Below are positions 1 to 7,004 of a stretch of 11,558 nt of DNA, in pieces. Each line of letters opens with the position of its first letter. Position 1 is the stretch's first letter. Origin of the DNA: Desulfotomaculum sp. (GTDB taxonomy: Bacteria; Bacillota; Desulfotomaculia; Desulfotomaculales; Nap2-2B). Both the position numbers and the translations under genes were made by a program. The notes under the pieces are model-generated. The model did not search any database, was not told the origin of the DNA, and saw only the letters and a list, made by a program, of their open reading frames with translations. The stretch covers positions 1 to 11,558 of the forward strand of contig DMDI01000131.1 of NCBI GenBank assembly GCA_003445555.1, written 5' to 3'.

Positions 1-420
1 CCAAATTATGAGTTGCGCTTATTAAAAAAATTTTTTAATTTTAATTTCATTGATGCCGCCGTGGCTCTTCCTGACACACCAGGCTTAATAAATGAAGAAA
101 TATTAGAAATAGGTAAAGTTGAAGGGGTAACCGAAGCGGAATTAGGGCAAAAAGTGATGAAAAGTGGTCGTACCAGTGGTTTAACGACGGGCAAAGTCAC
201 CGCCTGTAAAGTTACTTTAAAAATTACCTTAAACGCCCAAGAAGAGGCGTGGTTTTCCGACCAGGTAATTACGGATATGCTTTCTCGTCCAGGAGATAGC
301 GGTTCTTTGGTTTTAACCACCGGCAAAAAAGCAGTAGGCCTTTTATTTGCGGGTTCCGCGGAGTATTCTATTTTTAATCAGCTAAAGCATGTTTTTGAGT
401 TGCTTAAAGTAAATCTTTAA
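1..420 (+). CDS. Trypsin-fold serine protease, C-terminal part (cut by window start)
   Basis: The frame is open from base 1 to the TAA at 418-420, giving 139 visible residues; the TTG at 13 is only an internal codon, because the frame continues to the window edge without a stop. The motif PGDSGS (Ser at visible residue 100) is the chymotrypsin-type nucleophile motif. The earlier IDAAVAL (Asp at visible residue 18) fits the DxAL strand that carries the catalytic Asp of this fold. The catalytic His should lie in the missing N-terminal part. KSGRTSGLTTGKV and the later AVGLLFAGS are typical of a family of small bacterial trypsin-like peptidases of poorly known substrate. No signal peptide can be judged. 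No clear terminator follows. Confidence is good for the fold, low for the biological role. Confidence 0.75.
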   Translation, partial: PNYELRLLKKFFNFNFIDAAVALPDTPGLINEEILEIGKVEGVTEAELGQKVMKSGRTSGLTTGKVTACKVTLKITLNAQEEAWFSDQVITDMLSRPGDSGSLVLTTGKKAVGLLFAGSAEYSIFNQLKHVFELLKVNL

Positions 421-501
421 ACCAACCGGAAGGACAAAAAGGAAGGACAAAGACCTATATTATCCCATGAGCTACAAATATTATCTAAAACAGAATTTTA
501 A

Positions 502-656
502 AGGGCTAGGCAGCAGGTATTTCACAAAGATGAAGAATTAGCTAAAAATAAGCGGGTTGCCGCCAAAAAACAGTTCATGATAAAATAAATCACCCTAAAG
601 TAGCAATTACGGGTAAAAATAGCAATAAATTAGCCAAGAAAGGAGTAACATATTAA
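502..656 (+). pseudogene. Possible remnant of a small lysine-rich gene, frame broken
   Basis: After a TAA at 499-501 one frame reads 28 codons (502-585; includes FHKDEELAKNKRVAAKK) to a TAA at 586-588. Near the six-A run at 565-570 the neighbouring frame takes over and reads TVHDKINHPKVAITGK and on to a TAA at 654-656, which overlaps the ATG of the next gene by one base (TAATG). Adding one A to the run would join the two halves into one lysine-rich peptide. The same frame is also open from 421 to 498, between two stops. There is no convincing start codon. I do not recognise the family. It may be a decayed gene, a gene with a sequencing error, or chance in AT-rich DNA. Confidence 0.3.
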
Positions 657-1666
657 TGAAGAAATGCTTGAAAATGTGTATTAGCGTGATTTTAATCTTC
701 TCCGTCTTACTTTTTTTAAATAGTTTTGGACAACCTGTCCAGGCGGCTGAAAGTAATCTCGGGGATGAAGAACAACTTATGGTCGATTTAATTAATCAAA
801 AGCGGATTTTAGCTCAATTACCGTCTTTACAGGTTAACCCTGTCTTAGTAAAAATTGCCCGGCGGCAGACTAATGACCTGATGGAAAACCAGGATTATAA
901 GGCCAACTTAATAACTACCGGCACATTAGCCGCCCAACTAAAAGCGAATGGGATTACTTACCAATACGCGACCGAAAGCATTACTATAGCTGCTTCTTTT
1001 AACCAGGCCCGAAATGCTTGGGCTAAGTCAACAAGTTATCAGCAAACGATCACCAGTAAAAAATATAATTGCTTGGGTGTTGGGGTAGTAAAAGACAAAA
1101 CTTACGTGTACCTAGTACAAATCTTTATTGGAAAACAAAATGCTCTGCCGGCAGATTTATCTTCTTCGCCAACCCAACCAGTCTCTTATCCGCCCTTACC
1201 GTCACCGGTCTCGAATACAAACCCTTCTCCTGCCTCACCGGTAGCGCTTGTTCCAACCCCGCCACCAGCCCAAAATACCTTTTCGCCAACCGTTGACGAA
1301 CAAAAAATGATAAATTTGGTTAATGCCCAGCGGGCTAAGTACGGCTTAGCCCCGTTAAAAGTCAACCCGGACCTTACCCGGGTAGCCCGCTTAAAAGCTC
1401 AGGACATGTTAGAAAATAACTATTTTAGTCATACCTCACCCACGTACGGGAGCCCCTTTAATATGCTCCGCCAATTTAATATTAGCTATAGTACCGCGGC
1501 TGAAAACCTGGCCGGTGCCCCTACTGTGGAAATGGCCCATGAAAGTTTAATGAATTCGCCGGGACACCGGGCAAATATTTTAAACCCTAATTTAACAGAT
1601 ATTGGTATAGGGGTTGTCTCCGGCGGTATTTACGGAAAAATTTTTGTGCAGATGTTTACGGGATAG
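656..1666 (+). CDS. Secreted protein with two CAP/SCP domains (YkwD-like)
   Basis: A 336-residue protein with a signal peptide (hydrophobic stretch about residues 8-24, likely cleavage after VQA at 30), so it should be exported. Domain 1 (about 36-160) and domain 2 (about 213-336) are both CAP/SCP folds, joined by a proline/serine-rich linker (about 161-210). Domain 2 has the full cavity set: His259 in FSHTS, Glu283 in AENLA, His295 and His304 in SPGHR. Domain 1 keeps the Glu (Glu107 in TESITIA) but lacks the first His motif and has STSYQQ where SPGHR would be, so it looks degenerate. The start is ATG 656 with AGGAG at 641-645. Bacterial CAP proteins of this kind are often spore-coat or envelope proteins of unclear biochemistry; no enzymatic activity can be assigned. 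It converges on the next gene with 54 bp between. Confidence 0.85.
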   Translation: MKKCLKMCISVILIFSVLLFLNSFGQPVQAAESNLGDEEQLMVDLINQKRILAQLPSLQVNPVLVKIARRQTNDLMENQDYKANLITTGTLAAQLKANGITYQYATESITIAASFNQARNAWAKSTSYQQTITSKKYNCLGVGVVKDKTYVYLVQIFIGKQNALPADLSSSPTQPVSYPPLPSPVSNTNPSPASPVALVPTPPPAQNTFSPTVDEQKMINLVNAQRAKYGLAPLKVNPDLTRVARLKAQDMLENNYFSHTSPTYGSPFNMLRQFNISYSTAAENLAGAPTVEMAHESLMNSPGHRANILNPNLTDIGIGVVSGGIYGKIFVQMFTG

Positions 1667-1720
1667 CCGGTTAAAAACTCTAAACTGACCGACAATAACC
1701 AAACTGAGCAAAATAGTTAC

Positions 1721-2581
1721 TCAATCTTTAAAATCACTGAGGGCTATATAACTGTTAAGCGGAACACTTAAGGAATCAGCAATAGGCGGACATTTAGCCT
1801 TGAAAAGATAAAAAATTTTTGGGGGTAAAGATAGTTCAGGCAAGGTTTCGTAATAACCCATCCCTTTAGCCAATAAAAGGTCAGCGTTGATTAAAGTCCG
1901 GTAAAAAGACTTGCTGACTAAAGAAAGGTCTAGCCCTGGCGTATCAGTGCCGGTGGTGATGACCTTTTTAAATTTAGCCCCAATTTCAAGAGCTTGAAGG
2001 TCTTTTAAGGTAAGGTCATTTTGGGCGGGGTTTTCCTTAACTACATATACTACCTCGGCGTATTCTTCAAGTTTTTGAAACAAAGGCAGGTCAAAAAAAC
2101 ATTCACCGGCGTTGTCGGCAAGATACAGGATTTGTTGGCTTTTTTTTATTTTTTTAAAGCTAATTAAAAGCTCCTCCAGGGCTTTTATATTATTTCGGGC
2201 AAAACGTACCGGCGACTGCAGTTCTTTTTTTACTGTGTCTAAGTCAACAAAAAAATCAATACTGTTTCCTAAGACAGCTAAAGCAAATAAGGAAGGCAAG
2301 TCGTTCTTTAACTTTATTCCGGCCACCAGGGCCGCGGCAATAGCTATTTCCTCTTTTTTAACGTTGACAAAAGGGTCCTTATTTCCGGTAGTCGAACGGA
2401 TTATTCTTTGCAATTCCCCGGCTAATTGAGTTGGAATAGCCGAGAAAGAAAAAGATGAATTTAAGTAAGCCAATCCCTTTTTAAGCGCGGCTTCCTCCTG
2501 GGCCGGGTCTTGACCGGCCAGACTCGCCGTGCGGTGGGTTAAGCCTTCCAGGCATTGGTAGCAATATTCTTTTGCCCGTAT
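1721..2581 (-). CDS. DUF89 / ARMT1-like metal-dependent phosphatase, probable ATA start
   Basis: The DUF89 family comprises metal-dependent phosphatases proposed to clear damaged phosphometabolites. The first usual start codon in frame (TTG at 2473) gives 250 residues but cuts off the conserved N-terminus. Reading upstream in frame gives RAKEYCYQCLEGLTHRTA and on, which fits the family's N-terminal Cys-x-x-Cys (Cys7, Cys10). The only plausible initiation point is an ATA at 2581-2579, ten bases after AAAGGGG, giving 286 residues, a normal family length. Metal or substrate residues (286-residue numbering): Asp156-Asn157 in LADNAGE, Asn188-Asp189 in NPAQND, Asp213 in GTDTPG, and the KGMG loop near 239. 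It lies 168 bp downstream of the deacetylase on the same strand and may be co-transcribed with it. The family is clear; the start is not (ATG to ATA mutation, true ATA start, or sequencing error). Confidence 0.8.
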   Translation of the reverse strand: MRAKEYCYQCLEGLTHRTASLAGQDPAQEEAALKKGLAYLNSSFSFSAIPTQLAGELQRIIRSTTGNKDPFVNVKKEEIAIAAALVAGIKLKNDLPSLFALAVLGNSIDFFVDLDTVKKELQSPVRFARNNIKALEELLISFKKIKKSQQILYLADNAGECFFDLPLFQKLEEYAEVVYVVKENPAQNDLTLKDLQALEIGAKFKKVITTGTDTPGLDLSLVSKSFYRTLINADLLLAKGMGYYETLPELSLPPKIFYLFKAKCPPIADSLSVPLNSYIALSDFKD

Positions 2582-2591
2582 GGTAAAAGCA

Positions 2592-2598
2592 CCCCTTT
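2592..2598 (-). promoter_or_regulatory. Shine-Dalgarno AAAGGGG that points to the ATA start of the DUF89 gene
   Basis: On the minus strand AAAGGGG lies ten bases before ATA 2581-2579, a normal distance. No ATG, GTG or TTG lies in frame between it and the conserved Cys-x-x-Cys. By contrast, no comparable site lies at a usual distance before the TTG at 2473; a GGAGG there (AGGAGGAAGCC) is about 20 bases away, though it keeps a downstream start formally possible. Confidence 0.55.
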
Positions 2599-2617
2599 AA
2601 AAAATTGGATTACCAAT
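2599..2617 (-). terminator. Weak hairpin plus T6, attenuator-like, just before the DUF89 ribosome site
   Basis: On the minus strand ATTGG, loop TAAT, CCAAT is followed directly by six T and then by the AAAGGGG ribosome site. The stem is only five pairs and AT-rich, so it could terminate weakly or do nothing. Its place between a GC-rich foldable stretch and the ribosome site is what makes it look like the switch of a leader. It may be chance. Confidence 0.3.
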
Positions 2618-2620
2618 ATT

Positions 2621-2700
2621 ACCACGCGGTCCGTTTCAGTCCGGCTTTGCTCCGGTGTCTCACCGGCCCGGAGCATCTAAGAGCGACGTTGGACGAACAG
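2621..2700 (-). other. GC-rich foldable intergenic element (candidate structured leader RNA)
   Basis: This stretch between the deacetylase stop and the DUF89 gene is much richer in GC than the DNA around it. It contains GCTCC/GGAGC (2649-2653 with 2670-2674) enclosing GGTG/CACC (2654-2657 with 2661-2664), a nine-pair stem with a five-base bulge. Read on the minus strand, CCGGTGAGACACCGG, GAGC, then GACTGAAAC recalls part of a cobalamin riboswitch core, but the upstream GGTGCC block and other conserved boxes are missing, so I do not call it one. The strand is inferred from the downstream gene. Confidence 0.3.
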
Positions 2701-2749
2701 CAGGCGGATTTTGCTAAGTAAAAAAAATAACCGTGTTTTTAAATAAAGG

Positions 2750-3703
2750 CTATTTTCCGGCAATTAATTCGTCTAAAGTTTTAAAAGCGTACCCTTGACT
2801 CTTTATATCTTTGATGAGCCTGTCTAAAGTCTCCGTATTATCCCGGGAAACAGCGTGAAGGAGAACAACCGCCCCAGGGTGTAAGTTGTCCATTACCGTC
2901 TGGTAGGCTTCTTCAGGTCCGCCAGGCATGGGGACCCAGTCCTTCATGGCCAGGCTCCAAAAAATGTTGTAATAGCCTAAAGCTTTGGTCTGGGCTAGGG
3001 TTCGTTCACTGTACTCCCCTTTTGGGGAGCGCAAATAAATCATGTTTTTCCCGGTAAGCCGGTTAAATTCATTTTCTACTTGTTCAAGCTCCACTTTAAT
3101 TTGTTCGGCGGTCAGATCAGGAAAACAAGGGTGATTCATGGAGTGGTTGCCCACGATATGTCCTTCTTTAACCATCCTTTTAATCAGTTCGGGCTGTGAT
3201 TTTAAATAGTGCCCGGTGACAAAAAAGGCCGCCGGTACATTGTTTTCCCGTAAAATATCCAGGATTTTGGGAGTGTATCCATTTTCATACCCTTCGTCAA
3301 AGGTTAAATATATTTCCTTACGGGAAGGGTTACCCAGGTAATAAGCGTCATATTTCTTTAAGGTTTGCTGAATGGTAACAGGCACCTCGGGCGGGGCATG
3401 AAGCTCATTTCTTTTGAGTCCCCAGCCGCGTATTTCGTTGGGTAGGTTTTCCAAAGCCCCGGTGGGCTCAGTAACATTAGTAAGAGATTCTGAAACAGGG
3501 GTACCGGTTTTAGGTGGCTCTTGTTTTGCCTCCGGTTTTATTTGGTTAACCTGTTTTTTATTATCTGGCGTAATCACTTTTGCTTGGGGATAAATCTTTT
3601 CCTTTGTATTTTGGGAAGAAGGTTGGTTTTTGTTAGCGTAAACAGTAATAACTACCGCCAGCACTACAAAAAGAAAAACAATTAACCGCGAAATTTTCTT
3701 CAT
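2750..3703 (-). CDS. pdaA: PdaA-like polysaccharide deacetylase (muramic delta-lactam pathway of spore cortex)
   Basis: A 317-residue protein with an N-terminal hydrophobic segment (about 6-23, signal or anchor), a Lys/Gln/Pro-rich linker (about 25-90) and a NodB-fold domain (about 128-315). Motifs: TFDEGYENG at 134-142 (TFDE instead of TFDD is typical of PdaA), HSMNH at 187-191 for the metal, RSPKG at 225-229, DW at 255-256, and LLHAVS with His283. FWSLAMKDW and the RDNTETL region also match the PdaA subfamily. PdaA removes the N-acetyl group from muramic acid residues during formation of muramic delta-lactam in the spore cortex, so this suggests a spore-former. The linker is longer than in Bacillus PdaA (263 residues). 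Start ATG 3703 follows GGAGG at normal distance. The next gene upstream (3911) is divergent. Confidence 0.88.
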   Translation of the reverse strand: MKKISRLIVFLFVVLAVVITVYANKNQPSSQNTKEKIYPQAKVITPDNKKQVNQIKPEAKQEPPKTGTPVSESLTNVTEPTGALENLPNEIRGWGLKRNELHAPPEVPVTIQQTLKKYDAYYLGNPSRKEIYLTFDEGYENGYTPKILDILRENNVPAAFFVTGHYLKSQPELIKRMVKEGHIVGNHSMNHPCFPDLTAEQIKVELEQVENEFNRLTGKNMIYLRSPKGEYSERTLAQTKALGYYNIFWSLAMKDWVPMPGGPEEAYQTVMDNLHPGAVVLLHAVSRDNTETLDRLIKDIKSQGYAFKTLDELIAGK

Positions 3704-3796
3704 TTGTTTTACCTCCGATACTGAGTTAATTTAGTTCTTTTAATGTTAGGGTAGACAAAAAAAGACAATTTATCCCCCAAAAAGTCATTTTAGATT

Positions 3797-3839
3797 AAAG
3801 TATTCGTCAAAAAACCGGGTTTTCCTTTAAAAAGTATTC
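3797..3839. promoter_or_regulatory. Operator-like cluster in the divergent control region
   Basis: A perfect odd palindrome AAAACC-G-GGTTTT (3811-3823) lies between two identical direct repeats AAAGTATTC (3797-3805 and 3831-3839, 34 bp apart). The cluster sits 17-59 bp upstream of the -35 box of the rightward promoter and upstream of pdaA on the other strand. It has the form of a regulator site, but no regulator gene is present to pair with it, and AT-rich DNA yields such patterns by chance. Confidence 0.3.
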
Positions 3840-3855
3840 ATTCTTCTCTAACATT

Positions 3856-3883
3856 TTGATATAATTAAGCGCGTGTTTATAAG
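3856..3883 (+). promoter_or_regulatory. Sigma-A type promoter of the FrhB-iorA-iorB operon
   Basis: TTGATA (3856-3861), 16 bp, TATAAG (3878-3883): five of six matches in each box. Transcription would begin near 3890, with the GGAGG ribosome site at 3896-3900 and the TTG start at 3911, so the leader would be very short. An alternative TATAAT at 3860-3865 overlaps but has no good -35 partner. Confidence 0.55.
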
Positions 3884-3910
3884 GGTTAAAGTAATGGAGG
3901 TTTTATTAAG

Positions 3911-5029
3911 TTGAAAGTTTTACCCAAAGGCGCCCCCCAGCTAAAAGAAGAGGTTTTCGGGCCGGGTTTGTGTACCGCTTGCGGGGGGTGTGTGGGTTAC
4001 TGTCCGTACATTAAAGCAGTTGCCGACCGGGTAGCTATGATTTACCCCTGTAATTGCGAGGAAGGGCAATGTTATCAAGTGTGCCCTCGTACTTTAACCG
4101 ACCTTCCTTTTTTGCGCGCCCGGGTTTTTGGGGAAAGAGCTTTAGAATTTGATAAGTTCAACCAGGATAGTTTAGAGGCTGTGCTTGGTGTTTGCCGGGC
4201 ACTCTACTTTGCCCGGGCCGGTACAGCCGCCGGAAATTTTCAGGGACAATACGGCGGGGTAACTACTGCTTTAATGCGTTATGCTTTAACTACCGGTAAA
4301 ATTGACGGTGCCTTGCTTGTGGGAGGTAAGCCGGCGCAACCCCGGCCGGTTTTGGCCACCACCATACAACAGGTAGATGCCTGCACCGGAACTAAATATG
4401 CTGCCCTTCCCACCTTAAGTATGCTCTACCAGCCAACTCAAAACACATCCTGCTTAGGTATAGTGGGACGACCCTGCCAGGTAACGGCCTTGCGTAAAAT
4501 GCAGCAGGTTGGAGCCGGGGCAGCCGGACAGGTTAAGCTGACCATTGGTTTATTTTGTTTTTGGTCTTTAGGACCTGAATTTATCCCCTGGCTAATCGGG
4601 AAAGGGTTAGGGTTAATTGATAAAATGGATATTACGGTAGACGATGTTTTGTTTAAAAAAGGAGAGGAGGCTATTCGTCAAAACCTGGCGGAAATCCGGT
4701 CTTTTATCAAACCTTCCTGCCAGTTATGCTACGATCCGGTGGCGGAACTGGCCGATCTTGCCGTTGGTTCAACCGAGTACGAGGCAGACTGGAATACTTT
4801 GCTTGTTCGCTCCCGGAATGGCGAAGATTTAGTAAAGGAAGCCCTGCAGCAGGGTATTTTAGAAGTTAAGCCTTATCCAAAAGAACGCTTACCCTTATTA
4901 AAGCAAGCTGTTTTGGCCAAAAAACAAAGGGTACTGCAGGCGTTAAAAGCGGAAAAGGAAAGAGAAAACAGCCGGGTTGGTTATTTGAATTTAAGTCCGG
5001 CTGAGATAAATTTTTACCTTAAACTATAA
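3911..5029 (+). CDS. FrhB-like iron-sulfur flavoprotein (coenzyme F420 hydrogenase/dehydrogenase beta family)
   Basis: A 372-residue protein with an N-terminal dicluster region: Cys21, 24, 27, 31 in CTACGGCVGYCP and Cys47, 49, 54, 58 in CNCEEGQCYQVCP, suited to two [4Fe-4S] clusters. The FrhB core follows: QGQYGGVTTALMRYAL, CTGTKYAALPTLSML, GRPCQVTALRKM, GLFCFWSLGPEF, and CQLCYDPVAELADLAVGS near residues 267-284. FrhB relatives bind FAD and pass electrons between clusters and a second carrier (F420 in methanogens; other partners elsewhere). The TTG start is supported by GGAGG at 3896-3900. It is first in an operon with iorA and iorB, 25 bp before iorA, so it probably exchanges electrons with the 2-oxoacid oxidoreductase or its ferredoxin. 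That role is inference; the true carrier cannot be read from sequence. Confidence 0.82.
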   Translation: MKVLPKGAPQLKEEVFGPGLCTACGGCVGYCPYIKAVADRVAMIYPCNCEEGQCYQVCPRTLTDLPFLRARVFGERALEFDKFNQDSLEAVLGVCRALYFARAGTAAGNFQGQYGGVTTALMRYALTTGKIDGALLVGGKPAQPRPVLATTIQQVDACTGTKYAALPTLSMLYQPTQNTSCLGIVGRPCQVTALRKMQQVGAGAAGQVKLTIGLFCFWSLGPEFIPWLIGKGLGLIDKMDITVDDVLFKKGEEAIRQNLAEIRSFIKPSCQLCYDPVAELADLAVGSTEYEADWNTLLVRSRNGEDLVKEALQQGILEVKPYPKERLPLLKQAVLAKKQRVLQALKAEKERENSRVGYLNLSPAEINFYLKL

Positions 5030-5054
5030 AACATAAAATAAAATATAACTATAT

Positions 5055-6998
5055 ATGGAAAGAGTGGGAAATTTAGTGGGTTGGCAGGACATTGTCCGGG
5101 AAGAACCGGGAAAACGGGTTCTCCTAAATGGTAACGAGGCTATGGCCCGGGGGGCTTTGGAGGCAGGAGTGCATTTTGTCTCCGCTTATCCTGGTTCCCC
5201 TTCTTCTGAAGTAACCGATGTTTTAGCGCAGGTAAGTGAAAATTTTAACTTTTACGTGGAATGGTCCGTAAATGAAATTGTGGCGCTGGAAGGGGCGGCC
5301 GGAGCCTCTTTTGCCGGTTTAAGAGCTCTTTGTACCATGAAGGCTGATGGTTTAAACGTCGCCTATGATTTTTTAACCAGTATGAATCTGGGTGGCTGCC
5401 GGGGAGGACTGGTCCTGGTGGTGGCGGATGACCCTTTTGGCCACTCGAGTTTAAAAGAGTATGATTCGCGTTTTTTAGCCGCCGCAGCCTGGGTGCCGGC
5501 ATTAGAGCCCTCTACTGTTCAGGAAGCCAGGGATATGGTAAAATGGGCCTTTTATTTGAGTGAACAAATAAAAGGGCCGGTAATGGTCCGTTCGGTTACG
5601 CGGGTATCTCATTCACGGGGTATAATTACGTTAGGAGACATAGAACAAACGGTTCGGGAAGCTGATTTTAGACCCACCCGGCAGTTTCATACTTTTACCC
5701 GTTTTCACCAAGAGGTTAGGGAAAGACTTAAACAGGCCGAAGAATTATTTGCGGTCAGCCCCTTTAATTTTTCTTTTGGCGCCGAAAAAGCAGACCTTAC
5801 GATATTTACCTGCGGCCCCGGGTGGTTATACGCTAAAGAGGCGTTAACCTCGCTCCAGCTCGAGGATCAAGTGAAAATTGTACGTCCGGGCACCCCTTTT
5901 CCGCTCCCCAAACAATTTATTTTAAGTCATCTGAACGGCGCAAAGAAAGTGGTTTTCATTGAGGAAACAAGACCTTTTTTAGAAGAAAAAGTTCTGGCCT
6001 TTTACGCTTTGCACAGTGAGAATTTAGGTCAAATAAAATTTTACGGCAAAGCTACCGGCCATGTTAGCGGTATTCGCGGTCCTGAATGTGGTGAAATGAA
6101 TACCGATATTGTAAGGGAAGTTTTGATTGGGTTAACCGGCCGGCCGTACCACGTTCCCATTGTATCGTTGACCAAAGAAGAAAAAAAATCTTTGCAGGCA
6201 TCGCTGCCCCCGCGTGACTACATGTTATGTCCCGGTTGTCCTCACCGGGCTTCTTTTTGGGTGGTAAAAAGCGCTCTGGCTTTAGAAGGGAATAACGGTA
6301 TTGTTACCGGGGATATTGGCTGTTACAGTATGGGGGCCATGGAAACCGGTTTTAATTTATTTAATACGCTTCATTGTATGGGAGCCGGGGCCGGCATTGC
6401 CGGTGGGTTGAGTAAACTTGGCGCTTATGGTTTTAAACAACCAGTGGTAACTATGGTTGGCGATTCTACCTTTTACCATGCCGTTATTCCGGCTTTAATT
6501 AACGGCCGATGGAATAAGGCTAATTATCTTTGTATTGTTTTAGATAACGGGGTTACGGCCATGACCGGTCACCAACCCCACCCTGGTTCAGGAAAAAATG
6601 CCGTGGGCGAAGAAGCCGAAGTAGTTTCTATTGAAGAAATAGCCAAAAGCTTGGGTTTTATGGTTAAGGTGAGTGACCCCTTTCGCTATAACCAGGCCAT
6701 TCAGGACGTTCTAGAGTTCATCCGGATGCCGGGCCTTAAAGTTTTAATTTTCCGCCAACCCTGTGCTCTGGCGGCAAGCCGGGAGCAAAAACGGCGGAAG
6801 GTGGTAGTCCGGCAGGAACTTTGCCGCGGGGACGCCTGCGGCTGTATGCGTTTTTGTACTGCGGTATGGGGCTGTCCGGCCAATGTGTGGGACAAAGAGC
6901 GTGAGGCCGCCGCGATTGACCCGGCAATTTGTGTTGGCTGTGGGGTTTGTATTGACTTGTGTCCGGCCGGGGCCATTGTTTGGGAAGGAGATGAATAA
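5055..6998 (+). CDS. iorA: Indolepyruvate:ferredoxin oxidoreductase alpha subunit (divergent IorA)
   Basis: With IorB this enzyme converts aryl-pyruvates and CoA to acyl-CoA, CO2 and reduced ferredoxin, using thiamine diphosphate. 647 residues: N-terminal domain with YPGSPSSE (45-52) and EWSVNEIVALEGAAG; CPGCPHR from Cys392; thiamine diphosphate motif GDS (469-471) to Asn498; C-terminal dicluster ferredoxin domain with Cys626, 629, 632, 636 as a normal cluster motif. The other motif is unusual: Cys590, 595, 597, 601 and 607. The usual MKHxGxNVAADP reads MKADGLNVAYDF (95-106), and the DDPxMxSSQNEQD loop reads DDPFGHSSLKEYD, so this is a divergent branch and its substrate may differ. ATG 5055 has no visible Shine-Dalgarno; GTG 5076 is an alternative and the family usually starts near KRVLL. 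The stop is 6 bp before iorB. Confidence 0.88.
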   Translation: MERVGNLVGWQDIVREEPGKRVLLNGNEAMARGALEAGVHFVSAYPGSPSSEVTDVLAQVSENFNFYVEWSVNEIVALEGAAGASFAGLRALCTMKADGLNVAYDFLTSMNLGGCRGGLVLVVADDPFGHSSLKEYDSRFLAAAAWVPALEPSTVQEARDMVKWAFYLSEQIKGPVMVRSVTRVSHSRGIITLGDIEQTVREADFRPTRQFHTFTRFHQEVRERLKQAEELFAVSPFNFSFGAEKADLTIFTCGPGWLYAKEALTSLQLEDQVKIVRPGTPFPLPKQFILSHLNGAKKVVFIEETRPFLEEKVLAFYALHSENLGQIKFYGKATGHVSGIRGPECGEMNTDIVREVLIGLTGRPYHVPIVSLTKEEKKSLQASLPPRDYMLCPGCPHRASFWVVKSALALEGNNGIVTGDIGCYSMGAMETGFNLFNTLHCMGAGAGIAGGLSKLGAYGFKQPVVTMVGDSTFYHAVIPALINGRWNKANYLCIVLDNGVTAMTGHQPHPGSGKNAVGEEAEVVSIEEIAKSLGFMVKVSDPFRYNQAIQDVLEFIRMPGLKVLIFRQPCALAASREQKRRKVVVRQELCRGDACGCMRFCTAVWGCPANVWDKEREAAAIDPAICVGCGVCIDLCPAGAIVWEGDE

Positions 6999-7004
6999 AA
7001 GTAA

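Noticed and set aside
6..326. Minus-strand ORF opposite the serine protease
   Set aside because: It mirrors the protease coding frame and has no ribosome site or recognisable domain.
1667..1720. Terminator between the convergent CAP and DUF89 genes
   Set aside because: Only a four-pair TGAG/CTCA match was found, without a T run on either strand.
2630..2674. Cobalamin riboswitch on the minus strand
   Set aside because: Only the short CCGGTGAGA...CCGGAGC...ACTG resemblance is present; the upstream GGTGCC and GGGAA blocks and the downstream conserved box are not seen.
2617..2680. T-box-like sequence on the plus strand (TACCACGCGGTCCG followed by a GC-rich hairpin)
   Set aside because: No plus-strand gene follows within 1.2 kb, the AGGGTGG half is missing, and no specifier stem is visible. 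The stretch is kept only as a generic foldable element.
3704..3800. Sporulation sigma-factor promoter for pdaA
   Set aside because: A sigma-G or sigma-F promoter is expected from the family, but no pair of boxes with acceptable spacing could be matched by eye.
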